Source: MTP4 sp052056915
GTDB lineage: Archaea > Halobacteriota > Methanosarcinia > Methanosarcinales > Methanosarcinaceae
Reading direction: 5' to 3'
Assembly (NCBI RefSeq): GCF_052056915.1
Contig: NZ_CP195119.1
Span: forward strand, 3,348,001-3,412,000
DNA length: 64,000 bases
Below the pieces are notes generated by a model that searched no databases, was not told where the DNA came from, and saw only the letters and a list, made by a program, of their open reading frames with translations. This document shows positions 28,940 through 37,824 of this stretch, one piece after another. How positions within the stretch are numbered: position 1 is the first letter of the stretch; each line of letters begins with the position of its first letter. A program made the translations under genes and the position numbers.

Positions 28940-29058
28940 CTTGTGTAGTTGATATACTTGTGTACCTGGTGAACTTGTGTAGCTGATAAACTTGTGTAGC
29001 TGATAAACTTGTGTAGCTGATAAACTTGTGTAGCTGATAAACTTGTGTAGCTGATAAA
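28940..29058. repeat. 17-nt tandem repeat, seven copies, upstream of yjbQ
   Basis: Seven units of CTTGTGTAGCTGATAAA; the five toward 29058 are perfect and the two nearest yjbQ are degenerate. It lies in the yjbQ leader/promoter region on the minus strand, 61 nt from the start codon. Confidence 0.92.
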
Positions 29059-29455
29059 TTCGATCTTCAAAGAAAAGAGGTAGAACGTCGGATTTATTGC
29101 TTTCTGAGCGGGGAATGAATTTTTGTGGAAGAAAGGATTTTTAGGGAGGATTTCAAGTGGAAAGCTCTTTAGAAAAAGGCAGATTTAAAGAATAGAATCC
29201 CGGTGAAAGAATCGGACCCCTAAATTATCCGGTTCTTTCCGGTCTTTCTATCCCGTTTTTGCGGACGCCGTTTTTGGTTGGGTAAGTTGATGTTTATCGT
29301 GAATTTTTGGATTGGGCGGGGGGTTTTGATTGTTTTTGAGTTAGACAGAGTTATGGCAGCTTTGATTTTTATGGTGGAAATCCCGTTTTTCTGGTAGAAG
29401 ATTTTTTGGGAATCAGGGGAAGTTTGTTCGCCGGGTCACCTGACTTTCCATCTGT

Positions 29456-29596
29456 TCATGCTGTGCATTTTGAGAGGGAAATGATCCCGAAGCGTTCCAG
29501 AATTTTGATTTTTGCGGGAGAGAGGAACTTGCGGTCTCTTAGCAGGACCCCATGTAAGACGGGTTTCAGGGTTTTTTCCTTAACTTCTTCTTTCAT
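29456..29596 (-). CDS. Candidate small protein of 46 aa, unrecognised
   Basis: The predicted product begins MKEEVKEKTLKPVLHGVLL and is rich in Lys, Leu and Ile, with an amphipathic helical look and no signal peptide. I do not recognise a family. Support for a real gene is contextual: AGGTGAG lies six to seven nt before the ATG, a canonical archaeal ribosome binding site, and a TATA-like ACTATAAATAAT lies about 100 nt upstream (near 29690-29701). The surrounding 29060-29900 region has no other gene. It could be a remnant of a larger gene. Confidence 0.4.
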   Translation of the reverse strand: MKEEVKEKTLKPVLHGVLLRDRKFLSPAKIKILERFGIISLSKCTA

Positions 29597-29904
29597 TTTT
29601 GGCTCACCTTTCTGCGCTTGGCTTTATGCTAGACTTAACGTTTTATTTTCTTTCCCAACGGGCAGACGGTATCTTGTTACCCACTTTGTATTATTTATAG
29701 TTTGTGCTCATGGGCTCGTTTAAAGAATTTCTGCTGGTTTTACTCTCCAGTTCAATAGGAACTCAGCAATCTATTGCCTATTTTTTACTATTTAAAAATT
29801 TTTCACATAAAAGTTTCTCACATATATTTTTTTAAAAAAATAGATCTTCTCCGTGAATTATACACAGAGAATTTTTTATACAAAGCCACTGACCTAATTT
29901 CTTT

Positions 29905-31347
29905 TCAGGCTCCGTGTTCAACTGCAATCCTTACTGGTCCAGCATTTATTGTTGAGTTCAGGAACATTTTTGCCCATACAAAAGTGATCATTGCCCCGAT
30001 CCCGTTGCCTACGATAAGTCCCCACCAGATCCCGGGCTCGCCCATGTTGAGGGTGAAGGCGAAGAGGGCGGCAAAGAGGGGAGTCATGATGATTGTCCTC
30101 AAAATGGTTGCGATGAGGGCGTTGATGCCTTTTCCGGCTCCCTGGAAAAAGGAAGAGGAAAGCATCCCGAATGCGACTGTTGGATAGAAAATGCAGAGGA
30201 TCCGCAGAAACATTTCCAGGTCCTCTGCAATATGGGCTGCTGCCTCAGCCTGGGTAAAGACGGCAGCTATCTGGGGGGCAAAGGCAAAGGTGAGGATGCC
30301 AAGCCCCGTCTCGATGAGCAGCCCTAGTTTTATAGAGTAGGAAAGGGCAGTTTCCGCTTTTTCAAAGGCCCGGGCTCCGAAAGAGGCCCCGGTCACGGAG
30401 ACCACGGCTGTTGCAATCCCCATAAGGGGCGAAATCGCGATGGTTGCAATCCTCCAGCCCGTGGAATAGACCGCTACCCCATCAGTGTCGCTGACTGCGA
30501 CGATAAGGAGGTTCATTATGATCATTGTAAGGGACATCGTAAGCTGCTGTACCGAAGCCGGCACCCCTACCCTGAAAATGTCTTTTACGATACCCCTTTT
30601 GAAACTGAAGTCCTGGAAATCAAAGGAAACGTAGGTGTCCTTCCTGAAAAAGAGCCAGTTGAACATCAGAAGCGAGGATATCGCCAGAGAAAGCACCGTA
30701 GCCCAGGCTGCCCCCGCAATCCCGAGTCCCAGGGTATAGATAAAGATAGGGTCCAGGATGATGTTCAGCCCTGCTCCCAGCACCATAGCTTTCATCGCCC
30801 GGTTTGAGTCCCCTTCAGCCCTGATGATGGAATTGGCCACGTTCGTGAAGAAGACCACGATGCTCCCGAGGAAGATAACTCTGGCATAGGCTACTGCAAG
30901 GCTCGTGGTCTTCCCGGCTCCTGCCAGGGTGAAGATCTCAGGGGCGAATATATAGAACGGTATGGAAAAAACCAGCACCAGGATGAGCATCATTATCATG
31001 GTGTGCACGGCAACGTTGTCTGCCCCTTCCTTATCCCGGGACCCGATCCTGCGGGAAATTGCGGCTCCGCCCCCAATCCCAAGCCCGTTGGAAAGGGCCA
31101 TGCTGATAAAAAAGAAGGGAAATACAAAACCCATGGCTGCCAGGGCATCGGCTCCCAGTCCAGCGACCCAGTAGGTATCGACCAGCTGGTAAACGGTTTG
31201 TACGGACATGGCAACCATCATGGGGATGGCCAGTTTGATGATGGCTTTTTTAGGGTCGCCAAGGAGAACGTCGACACCTTTTGTTTTCTTCCCCCCCGGA
31301 CAACTGCCGGAATCTGTTTTTTCGGCTGCTTTACTGCGCATTTTCAA
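29905..31347 (-). CDS. MATE family multidrug exporter, copy 1
   Basis: A 480-aa polytopic protein with about 12 hydrophobic helices and MATE-type motifs (GDPKKAIIKLAIPMMVAMS at the first helix, WVAGLGADALAAMGF, GGGAAISRRIG, SIIRAEGDSNRAMKAM, NIILDPIFIYTLGLGIAGAAWAT). It would export cationic compounds using an ion gradient; the substrate is unknown. Two close paralogues follow at 32974 and 35963 on the same strand. The short TrmB-type regulator ends 122 nt upstream of its start. Confidence 0.9.
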   Translation of the reverse strand: MKMRSKAAEKTDSGSCPGGKKTKGVDVLLGDPKKAIIKLAIPMMVAMSVQTVYQLVDTYWVAGLGADALAAMGFVFPFFFISMALSNGLGIGGGAAISRRIGSRDKEGADNVAVHTMIMMLILVLVFSIPFYIFAPEIFTLAGAGKTTSLAVAYARVIFLGSIVVFFTNVANSIIRAEGDSNRAMKAMVLGAGLNIILDPIFIYTLGLGIAGAAWATVLSLAISSLLMFNWLFFRKDTYVSFDFQDFSFKRGIVKDIFRVGVPASVQQLTMSLTMIIMNLLIVAVSDTDGVAVYSTGWRIATIAISPLMGIATAVVSVTGASFGARAFEKAETALSYSIKLGLLIETGLGILTFAFAPQIAAVFTQAEAAAHIAEDLEMFLRILCIFYPTVAFGMLSSSFFQGAGKGINALIATILRTIIMTPLFAALFAFTLNMGEPGIWWGLIVGNGIGAMITFVWAKMFLNSTINAGPVRIAVEHGA

Positions 31348-31469
31348 ATCTTCCTGTGATAGTCAGGTTTTTGTCCGCTTTCATTTGACAAATCCTGCAG
31401 TTTCTTTTCCTATTCCGAAAGGCAGGTCTGTCTATTATGCAAAACAAGTAAGGAGAGTGTTGAGCGTTT

Positions 31470-31784
31470 TTACATTCCGCAACTGACAAAATTAAGTTCT
31501 TTCCGGGTTTCGTTCAGAGAGAAAAGAAATTCTTTCCTGAGCTTTTCAGTCAGCTGTTCCGGGTCAAGCCCCTTGAAATAGGCGGGTTTCCCTTCCCTTA
31601 CCTCAACATACCCTTTTTTCTCCATTTTTTCCAGTACGCCGTAGACCTTGGGTCTCGGGACGTGGGTATATTCGTGGATTTCCCGGGCTGTAGCCTCTTT
31701 TAAGCTGAGGAGTCCTACGTAGGTTCTTGCTTCGTTTTCCGTAAACCCCAATTTCTGGAGGTTTTCTATGAGTTTCGAACTCAT
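31470..31784 (-). CDS. Short TrmB-type HTH regulator
   Basis: Only the TrmB winged-helix domain is present (104 aa; LGFTENEARTYVGLL then VPRPKVYGVLEKMEKKGYVE). Full TrmB proteins continue for another 150-250 residues with a sensor domain, as the one at 58998 does, so this is a minimal or truncated member. AGAGG precedes the ATG. It lies between the MarR gene and MATE copy 1 in the same orientation and may control the exporter. Confidence 0.75.
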   Translation of the reverse strand: MSSKLIENLQKLGFTENEARTYVGLLSLKEATAREIHEYTHVPRPKVYGVLEKMEKKGYVEVREGKPAYFKGLDPEQLTEKLRKEFLFSLNETRKELNFVSCGM

Positions 31785-31864
31785 CGGAAGCCTCTGGAAT
31801 AATTCTGCTTACTGTTTTCTGGCTGGTAGTTTTTTGCTTCTTTGCGTCTTTGTATTCTTCCCGC

Positions 31865-32323
31865 TCAGGCCTTTTCTTCCAGCTTCTTTAAAACCTTCGT
31901 CATCGTTTTCAGGCTTTCCCGGTAACTGATGATGTCCTCCTCATCCAGCTTTTCAAGGACTTCGGAGGCTGCAGACTCGATCTCTGCGGTGAGCTCGTTT
32001 CTGCATTCTTTTCCTTTTTCGGTAAGGGATACCAGGGTTTTCCTGCGGTCTTCAGGGTCCCCTCTCCTGTAGACCAGTTCTTCTTTTTCCAGGGCATCGA
32101 TCATGCTTGTCAGGCTTCCCTTCTGGAGGTCCAGGCATTTTCCAAGGGCAGAGGGGATGATTTCTTCTTTTCCTCCGATGATCATAATCGCTCTTTTCTG
32201 GTTCTTGTTCAAATTATAGGGACCGCCAATGGCCTCGTGAAAAACGTTTGCAAAATTCTTATGGAATATGTGAAGCAGCTCAAACTGGAGTGTTACTGCC
32301 TCTTTTATTCTTTCCTGTTTCAT
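31865..32323 (-). CDS. MarR family transcriptional regulator
   Basis: A 152-aa MarR protein: helix-turn-helix core about 55-105 with ALGKCLDLQKGSLTSMIDALEKEELVYRR, the beta-wing GDPEDRRKTLVSLTEKG, and a C-terminal dimerisation helix. It is placed upstream of TrmB-short and MATE copy 1, so repression of efflux is a reasonable inference. The preceding 32324-32970 gap is AT-rich, with short repeats (TTTTGCAGGTCG near 32413-32447) and no gene. Confidence 0.85.
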   Translation of the reverse strand: MKQERIKEAVTLQFELLHIFHKNFANVFHEAIGGPYNLNKNQKRAIMIIGGKEEIIPSALGKCLDLQKGSLTSMIDALEKEELVYRRGDPEDRRKTLVSLTEKGKECRNELTAEIESAASEVLEKLDEEDIISYRESLKTMTKVLKKLEEKA

Positions 32324-32885
32324 GGGTCCTCATATCTGTTTTTTATTGCTGCCTGTTGTTTTACTATTGTGCAATGGATCCGGATGTTAAGCTTTACGAG
32401 GTGTTTTGTAGGCTGTTTTGCAGGTCGTTTTGCAGGTCGTTTTGTGATCTTTTTGCTATGCGTTGTTTGAATCCAACTTCTTAACTTATGTTGTTTGTAT
32501 TCTTACCATCCGAATCCAAATTGTCACAAATCATATTGTTCGTTTTGCAGATTGTTCAAATTCAAACCAAAAATGTGCATATTCTATTTATAACTTATGA
32601 TTTTGAACAGAATTTATAATGTTTCTTCTTAAAAAAATTGTTCCTCCTTTTTTTCCTTTTTCCGCTTAGTTCATTCCCCTGGCTTTATCTTATCCGGGAT
32701 TAATATGATCACTTCCGCCAGAAAAAATGTTTGGTAAACGGGTTATCGGATAAAGCTGAATTTAAAAAATGCTTGGAAGAAGAATGACTGTAAGAAGCTA
32801 AATTGAAAAATAAGAATAAAAATGAGAGGGAAATGTTTTTTCCCGGGTCACGGTTTTATCTCAGGCCACGTTTTATCTCAAGCTA

Positions 32886-32930
32886 TATCTGTTTCTGGTA
32901 TATCTGTTTCTGGTATATCTGTTTCTGGTA
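32886..32930. repeat. 15-nt tandem repeat, three copies
   Basis: Three perfect units of TATCTGTTTCTGGTA lie just downstream of the MATE copy 2 stop. The unit length is a multiple of three, so open frames through it show repeated peptides, but there is no other sign of coding. Confidence 0.8.
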
Positions 32931-32973
32931 TAGCTTTTTCGGCTACAGCTTTTTTCAGTCTCTAGCTTTTTTC

Positions 32974-34422
32974 TCAGGCTGTACTCTCCACCGTCACCGT
33001 CGTCGGGTGTTCGGTTTTCAAAAGCCCGCTCAGGTAATATCTTGCCCAGACATAGGCAACCATTGCCCCGAGCCCGTTGCCCGTTACGAGCCCCCACCAG
33101 ACTCCGGTCTGTCCCATGTCGAGTGCGAAGGCAAAGAGCAGTGCAAAAAGTGGGGTAAATACAAGGGTCCTGATAATGGTTGCTGCAAGGGAGTTCATGC
33201 CTTTACCTGCGCCCTGGAAAAGGGAGGACGAAAGCATCCCCAGGGATACGGTGGGGTAGAAGATGCAGATGATCTTGAGGAAGGCGGTCAGGTCGGGAGC
33301 GATATGGGCTGCGGCTTCAGCCCGGGTAAAGGCTGCAGCTATCCAGGGGGCGAGCATAAAAGTCCCGATTGCGATTCCAGCTTCAATCATCAGCCCGAGT
33401 TTTATTGCATAGGAATGGGTGGTCCTGGCTTTTTCGAAGTCTCCCGCCCCGAAAGCTGCCCCTGATACCGAGACCACAGCCATTGAAATGCCTATAAGGG
33501 GCGCGATTGCAATGGTTACGACCCTCCAGCCCGTGGAATAGACAGCTACCCCGTCAGTGTTGCTGACCGCAACGATGATGAGGTTCATGATAAGCGCCAT
33601 CAGGGCCATCGTGACCTGCTGCATGGAGGCAGGGAGCCCTACCCTGAAGATGTCCCGGGTAATTCCCCTGTCGGGTTTGAAGCCCCGGAAGTCAAAGGAG
33701 ACATAACTGTCCTTCCTGACAAAGAGCCAGTACAGCATCAGGGCGCAGGAAAGCCCGAAAGAAATAAGGGTTGCCCAGGCAGCCCCTGCTATTCCCATTC
33801 CAAGGGTATAGATGAATATCGGGTCGAGTATGATGTTCAGGCCTGATCCGAGCACCATGGCCTGCATGGCTCTTTTTGAGTCCCCTTCGCTTCGGATGAT
33901 CGCGTTTCCGACGTTTGCGAAAAAGACAATGAGGCTGCCTCCGAAGATCACCTTTGAATATGCAATCGCCAGGGGGGCTGTTCTGCCTGCTCCGCTGAAT
34001 ATGAAGATTTCTTTCAGGAAGTAAAGGGAAAGTATGGTAAAAACAGCTACAATCAGCAGCATTATGACGATTGTGTGCACGGCAACGTTGTCAGCCCCGG
34101 CTTTGTCCCTGGCTCCTATCCTGCGGGAAATCGCGGCTCCCCCGCCAATTCCAAGCCCGTTGCTCAGGGCCATCTGGATGAAAAAGAAAGGAAAGATGAA
34201 ACCCATGGCTGCCAGGGCATCCGCCCCGAGTCCCGAGACCCAGAAGGTGTCCACAAGGGTGTAGATTGTCTGCACGGACATTGCCACTATCATGGGGATT
34301 GCCAGTTTCCTGATGGCTTTTTTAGGGTCCCCGTGAAGGGTTTTTACACCCTCTGTCTTTTTGCCCTCCAAACTTGAAAGGTTCTCGGTTCCGGATATTT
34401 TTCCGGGTGTTTTTTCTTGCAT
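32974..34422 (-). CDS. MATE family multidrug exporter, copy 2
   Basis: A 482-aa MATE transporter closely similar to copies 1 and 3, with GDPKKAIRKLAIPMIVAMS, GGGAAISRRIGARD and NIILDPIFIYTLGMGIAGAAW. The variable parts are the hydrophilic N-terminus and the C-terminal tail. It seems to be transcribed alone, since a repeat array and an AT-rich gap separate it from the lipoprotein gene upstream. Confidence 0.9.
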   Translation of the reverse strand: MQEKTPGKISGTENLSSLEGKKTEGVKTLHGDPKKAIRKLAIPMIVAMSVQTIYTLVDTFWVSGLGADALAAMGFIFPFFFIQMALSNGLGIGGGAAISRRIGARDKAGADNVAVHTIVIMLLIVAVFTILSLYFLKEIFIFSGAGRTAPLAIAYSKVIFGGSLIVFFANVGNAIIRSEGDSKRAMQAMVLGSGLNIILDPIFIYTLGMGIAGAAWATLISFGLSCALMLYWLFVRKDSYVSFDFRGFKPDRGITRDIFRVGLPASMQQVTMALMALIMNLIIVAVSNTDGVAVYSTGWRVVTIAIAPLIGISMAVVSVSGAAFGAGDFEKARTTHSYAIKLGLMIEAGIAIGTFMLAPWIAAAFTRAEAAAHIAPDLTAFLKIICIFYPTVSLGMLSSSLFQGAGKGMNSLAATIIRTLVFTPLFALLFAFALDMGQTGVWWGLVTGNGLGAMVAYVWARYYLSGLLKTEHPTTVTVESTA

Positions 34423-34631
34423 TTTTAGCGCTCTGGATTCCTGCTTGTTTTTCGATCAAGATTGATTTTATAGGGATTGGTTTTCAGTTTGATTTCTAAC
34501 CAAACATTGGACGCTGTATTTATATATTTTGATTTTTTTGAGGGCGTTGAAAGGCGGGAAACTGAGGGGTAATTTAAGAAGGCTAAACGAAAGAGCTGAA
34601 AAAAGGATTAAAAAATACGAAAAATGGTTGA

Positions 34632-34752
34632 AAATGGGTTGAAAAAGGACGGAAATGGGTTGAAAAAGGACGGAAATGGGTTGAAAAAGGACGGAAATGG
34701 GTTGAAAAAGGACGGAAATGGGTTGAAAAAGGACGGAAATGGGTTGAAAAAA
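34632..34752. repeat. 21-nt tandem repeat, five full copies plus one partial
   Basis: Five perfect AAATGGGTTGAAAAAGGACG-type units plus a decaying sixth sit between the Cache-cupin gene and MATE copy 2. The 21-nt period keeps frames open on both strands (GLKKDGN repeats on plus, QPISVLF repeats on minus). No ribosome binding site accompanies either, so both are regarded as artefacts of the period. Confidence 0.9.
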
Positions 34753-34784
34753 TGTAAAAAAGAGGCATCCCGGATTCCCAATGT

Positions 34785-35720
34785 TCACTCCACGATCTCC
34801 TCATTTTCTTCTGCCCAGGCAGGCTGGTCTATGACGAGGAGCCCGAGTGGGGAATTTCCCGTATTTTCTACATACTGAATTTCGTTTGCAGGGACATGGA
34901 CGAGCTTTCCTTCATTGAGGCTTAAGGGCACATCGTTAATGTAAATCGTCCCGGAACCTTCGAGGACATAATGGACTTCGGGGTTTGAAAGCCTGTGTGG
35001 AAGGTTCTTTTCTCCGGGTTCCATGAGCACGTATGCAATGCTGTAATCGACCCCAAGCTCAGTATCCGTTCTTCCGGGGTGCATGAACTCACAGAGCGAA
35101 ACACCGGTCGCATTGATGAATTCGCAATCCCCGATATTTCTCGTGAAGAGGTAGTCCTCCACATAAAAACCGTCACCCACAAGGTACGTCTCTCCGCCGA
35201 ATTCGGCTCTTTTTATGAAACTGTACTTGGTCGAGGGTTCCGTTTCCCCGGGTTTCGGCCATTCGTAGGATACCCAGCCCTCCCCGCTTTCGCTGAGTGC
35301 GGTCTCGATGAAGAGCTCTCCTATGGGCTTTCCGTTGAAGTCCGTCAGCCCGCTTACGTCCTCCCCTTCCCCGCTCGGGTCAGGGGGATAGACAACCCTT
35401 GTCCCGTTGGTATTCCAGATAAAGATGTAAGAATCACCCCGGAACCATTCTCCGCCTTCTTCCCTGAATTCGGGAAAGGCTTCTGCTCCTTCCTCTTCAA
35501 CGAGGTCCACAGCTTCATTGACCTTCAAAGCAATCGAGTCTTTCTGAGCCGTAAGCCCGGACTGCTGCTGCTGTTCTGACTCACTTTCAGCCAGGGCTTC
35601 TTCTCCTTCTTCACCTTCATCTTCTTCCTGGATTTGCTCTTCCTGCTGGGCACAGCCTGAAATAGCTAATATTAAAAAAATTACCAGGATAAGCTGGATA
35701 CAAAGTTTTGAGTTTCTCAT
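34785..35720 (-). CDS. Lipoprotein with Cache-like sensor and cupin domains
   Basis: A 311-aa predicted lipoprotein: hydrophobic signal with lipobox LAISGC (Cys23), an acidic Glu/Gln-rich linker (about 24-50), a Cache-like extracytoplasmic ligand domain (about 55-190, with YIFIWNTNGTRVVYPPD), and a C-terminal cupin barrel (about 215-300, with PHRLSNPEVHYVLEGSGT and a closing VHVPANEIQYVENTG). The cupin has histidines that could bind a metal. It is exposed outside the membrane and lies between two MATE exporters, so a role in sensing or binding a small molecule is inferred. Confidence 0.7.
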   Translation of the reverse strand: MRNSKLCIQLILVIFLILAISGCAQQEEQIQEEDEGEEGEEALAESESEQQQQSGLTAQKDSIALKVNEAVDLVEEEGAEAFPEFREEGGEWFRGDSYIFIWNTNGTRVVYPPDPSGEGEDVSGLTDFNGKPIGELFIETALSESGEGWVSYEWPKPGETEPSTKYSFIKRAEFGGETYLVGDGFYVEDYLFTRNIGDCEFINATGVSLCEFMHPGRTDTELGVDYSIAYVLMEPGEKNLPHRLSNPEVHYVLEGSGTIYINDVPLSLNEGKLVHVPANEIQYVENTGNSPLGLLVIDQPAWAEENEEIVE

Positions 35721-35814
35721 ATTCCGACCTGGAAAGGCTTGTTATAATGGTTTCAGATATGTCCAGAAAAGCATATATTTTTGGAAACATGAGTTCTGAA
35801 AAATGGTACTGACA

Positions 35815-35925
35815 AAGTTGTGCTGAATAAAATGATACTAAAAAACGGCACTGGCAAAATTGTGCTGAAAAAGTGATGCTGACAAAATGTTACCGGTAAA
35901 ATGATGCTGGCAAATCATGCAGGTG
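35815..35925. repeat. Degenerate repeat upstream of the Cache-cupin gene
   Basis: Units resembling ACTGGCAAAATTGTGCTGAA and TGCTGACAAAATG recur about six times with drift. The array lies between the lipoprotein start and the end of MATE copy 3. Confidence 0.55.
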
Positions 35926-35962
35926 ATAGTATGAACCTGCCGAAATCAGACTTTTTGTATTT

Positions 35963-37390
35963 TCAACACTTCCCTCCAGCCTCCCCCGCCTTAATCATGC
36001 ACCTCAAATAAACCTGCGCCCACACAAAAGTAATAACCGACCCGATTACCGTCCCCGCAACCAGCCCCCACCAGACCCCGGGCAGCCCCCATTCGAAGCC
36101 GTAGGCGAAGATCACGGCAAAGAGGGGAGTCATTACAAGGCTCCTGAGAAGGGTTGCGATAAGGGCGCTTGTGCCTTTTCCTGCTCCCTGGAAGAGGGAG
36201 GCTGAGATCATCCCGAAGGCAACCGAGGGGTAGAAGAATGTCATGATTTTCAAGAGCCGGGTCAGTTCTGGGGCGATCCGGGCTGCGGTTTCGGCCTGGG
36301 TGAAGACGGCTGCAATATCGGCTGCAAAGAAAAAGATCACGATCCCCATGGCTGCTTCTACCAGGACCCCGATTTCCGTTGCATAGATGTGGGCTTCCTT
36401 TGCTTTTTTATAGTCATTTTCCCCGATGGCAGCCCCGCCGATGGCGACCATGGCGCTGGCAATCCCGACCAGGGGAGCAATCGCTATTGTGGCAACCCTC
36501 CAGCCTGTGGAGTAGACGGCAACCCCGTCCGTGCTGCTCACCGCGACGATGATGAGGTTCATGAGCAGGGCGGTCATGGCAAGGGCTACCTGCTGGACCG
36601 AGGAGGGGATGCCCACCCTGAAGATGTCCATGATAATCTCCCGGTCGAACTTGAAGCCCCGGAAGGAGAAAGAGACGTAGGTGTCTTTTTTCACGAAGAA
36701 CCAGTAAAACATCAGCACCCCGGATATGGCGTAGGAAGCAATCGTTGCCCAGGCAGCCCCTGCCACCCCGAGGTCAAAGGTGTAGATAAAAATTGGGTCG
36801 AAAATTATGTTCAGGACCGAACCGATGACCAGCGCCTGCATGGAACGCTTCGAGTCTCCTTCACTCCGCAGGATGGAATTTGCCGAGTTGCTGAAAAAGA
36901 ATACAAAACTCCCCATAAAGAGGACCCTTGCATAAGCCACACCGAGCCCTGTTACATCTCCCGCTCCGCTGTACATGAAGAGGTCTTCTACGAGATAGAG
37001 AGCAAGTGCCGTAAAAAATACCGTGAGTATGGCCATCATCACAAAGGTGTGCACGGCCACATTGTCCACGCCAGCCTTGTCCCTTGCCCCGATCCGCCGG
37101 GAAATCGCAGCCCCTCCCCCGATCCCGAGCCCGTTGGTAAGTGCCATCTGGATAAAAAAGAATGGAAAAGCAAAGCCCACGGCAGCCAGGGCGTCCGCCC
37201 CGAGCCCTGCCACCCAGAAAGTATCGGTAAGGCTGTAAATGGTCTGCACCGACATGGCAACAATGATCGGGATAGAGAGTTTGATAACAGCTTTTTTCGG
37301 GTCCCCCAGGAGGATATCGACCCCTACCGTGGTTTTTCCCGTGGGAGGATGAGCTCCGAACTTCTTGCTTTCTGCTTCGCCGTTTACCAT
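35963..37390 (-). CDS. MATE family multidrug exporter, copy 3
   Basis: A 475-aa MATE transporter with the same motif set as copies 1 and 2 (GDPKKAVIKLSIPIIVAMS, GGGAAISRRIGARD, NIIFDPIFIYTFDLGVAGAAW). The three copies probably arose by local duplication, each with its own regulators or neighbours. Upstream, 37391-37824 is AT-rich and has no recognised gene, but includes an ATTACTAAATTAAAATTTAGTATTA-like inverted repeat around 37655-37685. Confidence 0.9.
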   Translation of the reverse strand: MVNGEAESKKFGAHPPTGKTTVGVDILLGDPKKAVIKLSIPIIVAMSVQTIYSLTDTFWVAGLGADALAAVGFAFPFFFIQMALTNGLGIGGGAAISRRIGARDKAGVDNVAVHTFVMMAILTVFFTALALYLVEDLFMYSGAGDVTGLGVAYARVLFMGSFVFFFSNSANSILRSEGDSKRSMQALVIGSVLNIIFDPIFIYTFDLGVAGAAWATIASYAISGVLMFYWFFVKKDTYVSFSFRGFKFDREIIMDIFRVGIPSSVQQVALAMTALLMNLIIVAVSSTDGVAVYSTGWRVATIAIAPLVGIASAMVAIGGAAIGENDYKKAKEAHIYATEIGVLVEAAMGIVIFFFAADIAAVFTQAETAARIAPELTRLLKIMTFFYPSVAFGMISASLFQGAGKGTSALIATLLRSLVMTPLFAVIFAYGFEWGLPGVWWGLVAGTVIGSVITFVWAQVYLRCMIKAGEAGGKC

Positions 37391-37824
37391 TTTTCCCCGC
37401 CGTTTTAGGACCCCTTAGTTTAAGGGTTCCGTTTTAAGTTCCATTCTTTTTATGTTTCCTTTGCCTTTAACATTTTCTTAATTTATCGATGTAAGCGGAT
37501 TTTCAATGCTCAAATCTGTCAGTACTTTGTCCGATTAGTATTCATCTGACTTTGCTGTCTCCAGGAAACCATGAATTTTTGTGTCTATTTTTATTATTAC
37601 TAATGTTTTAATTTTTAAGAAAAAGTATTTATTGTTTGATGATTATTGTCATATGTTATTACTAAATTAAAATTTAGTATTACATTATCATTGCATTAAT
37701 ACTAAACCATTCTATAAAAGCCGGGGGAATGCAGTCAATTAAGAGGGTCTGATGCCAGGCCTCTTTCTCGTTTTGCCTTTTTCCGGATTTAAGATGAACC
37801 ATTGAACCTGGTGGGGGTACATAC

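Noticed and set aside
21283..29058. Possible CRISPR arrays in the tandem repeat regions
   Set aside because: The units are 13-17 nt and directly adjacent with no unique spacers, and no cas genes are present.
29406..29723. 105-codon plus-strand frame
   Set aside because: It is antisense to the better supported 46-aa minus-strand candidate and has no ribosome binding site.
34468..34878. QPISVLF and GLKKDGN repeat proteins
   Set aside because: Artefacts of a 21-nt tandem repeat that keeps frames open on both strands.
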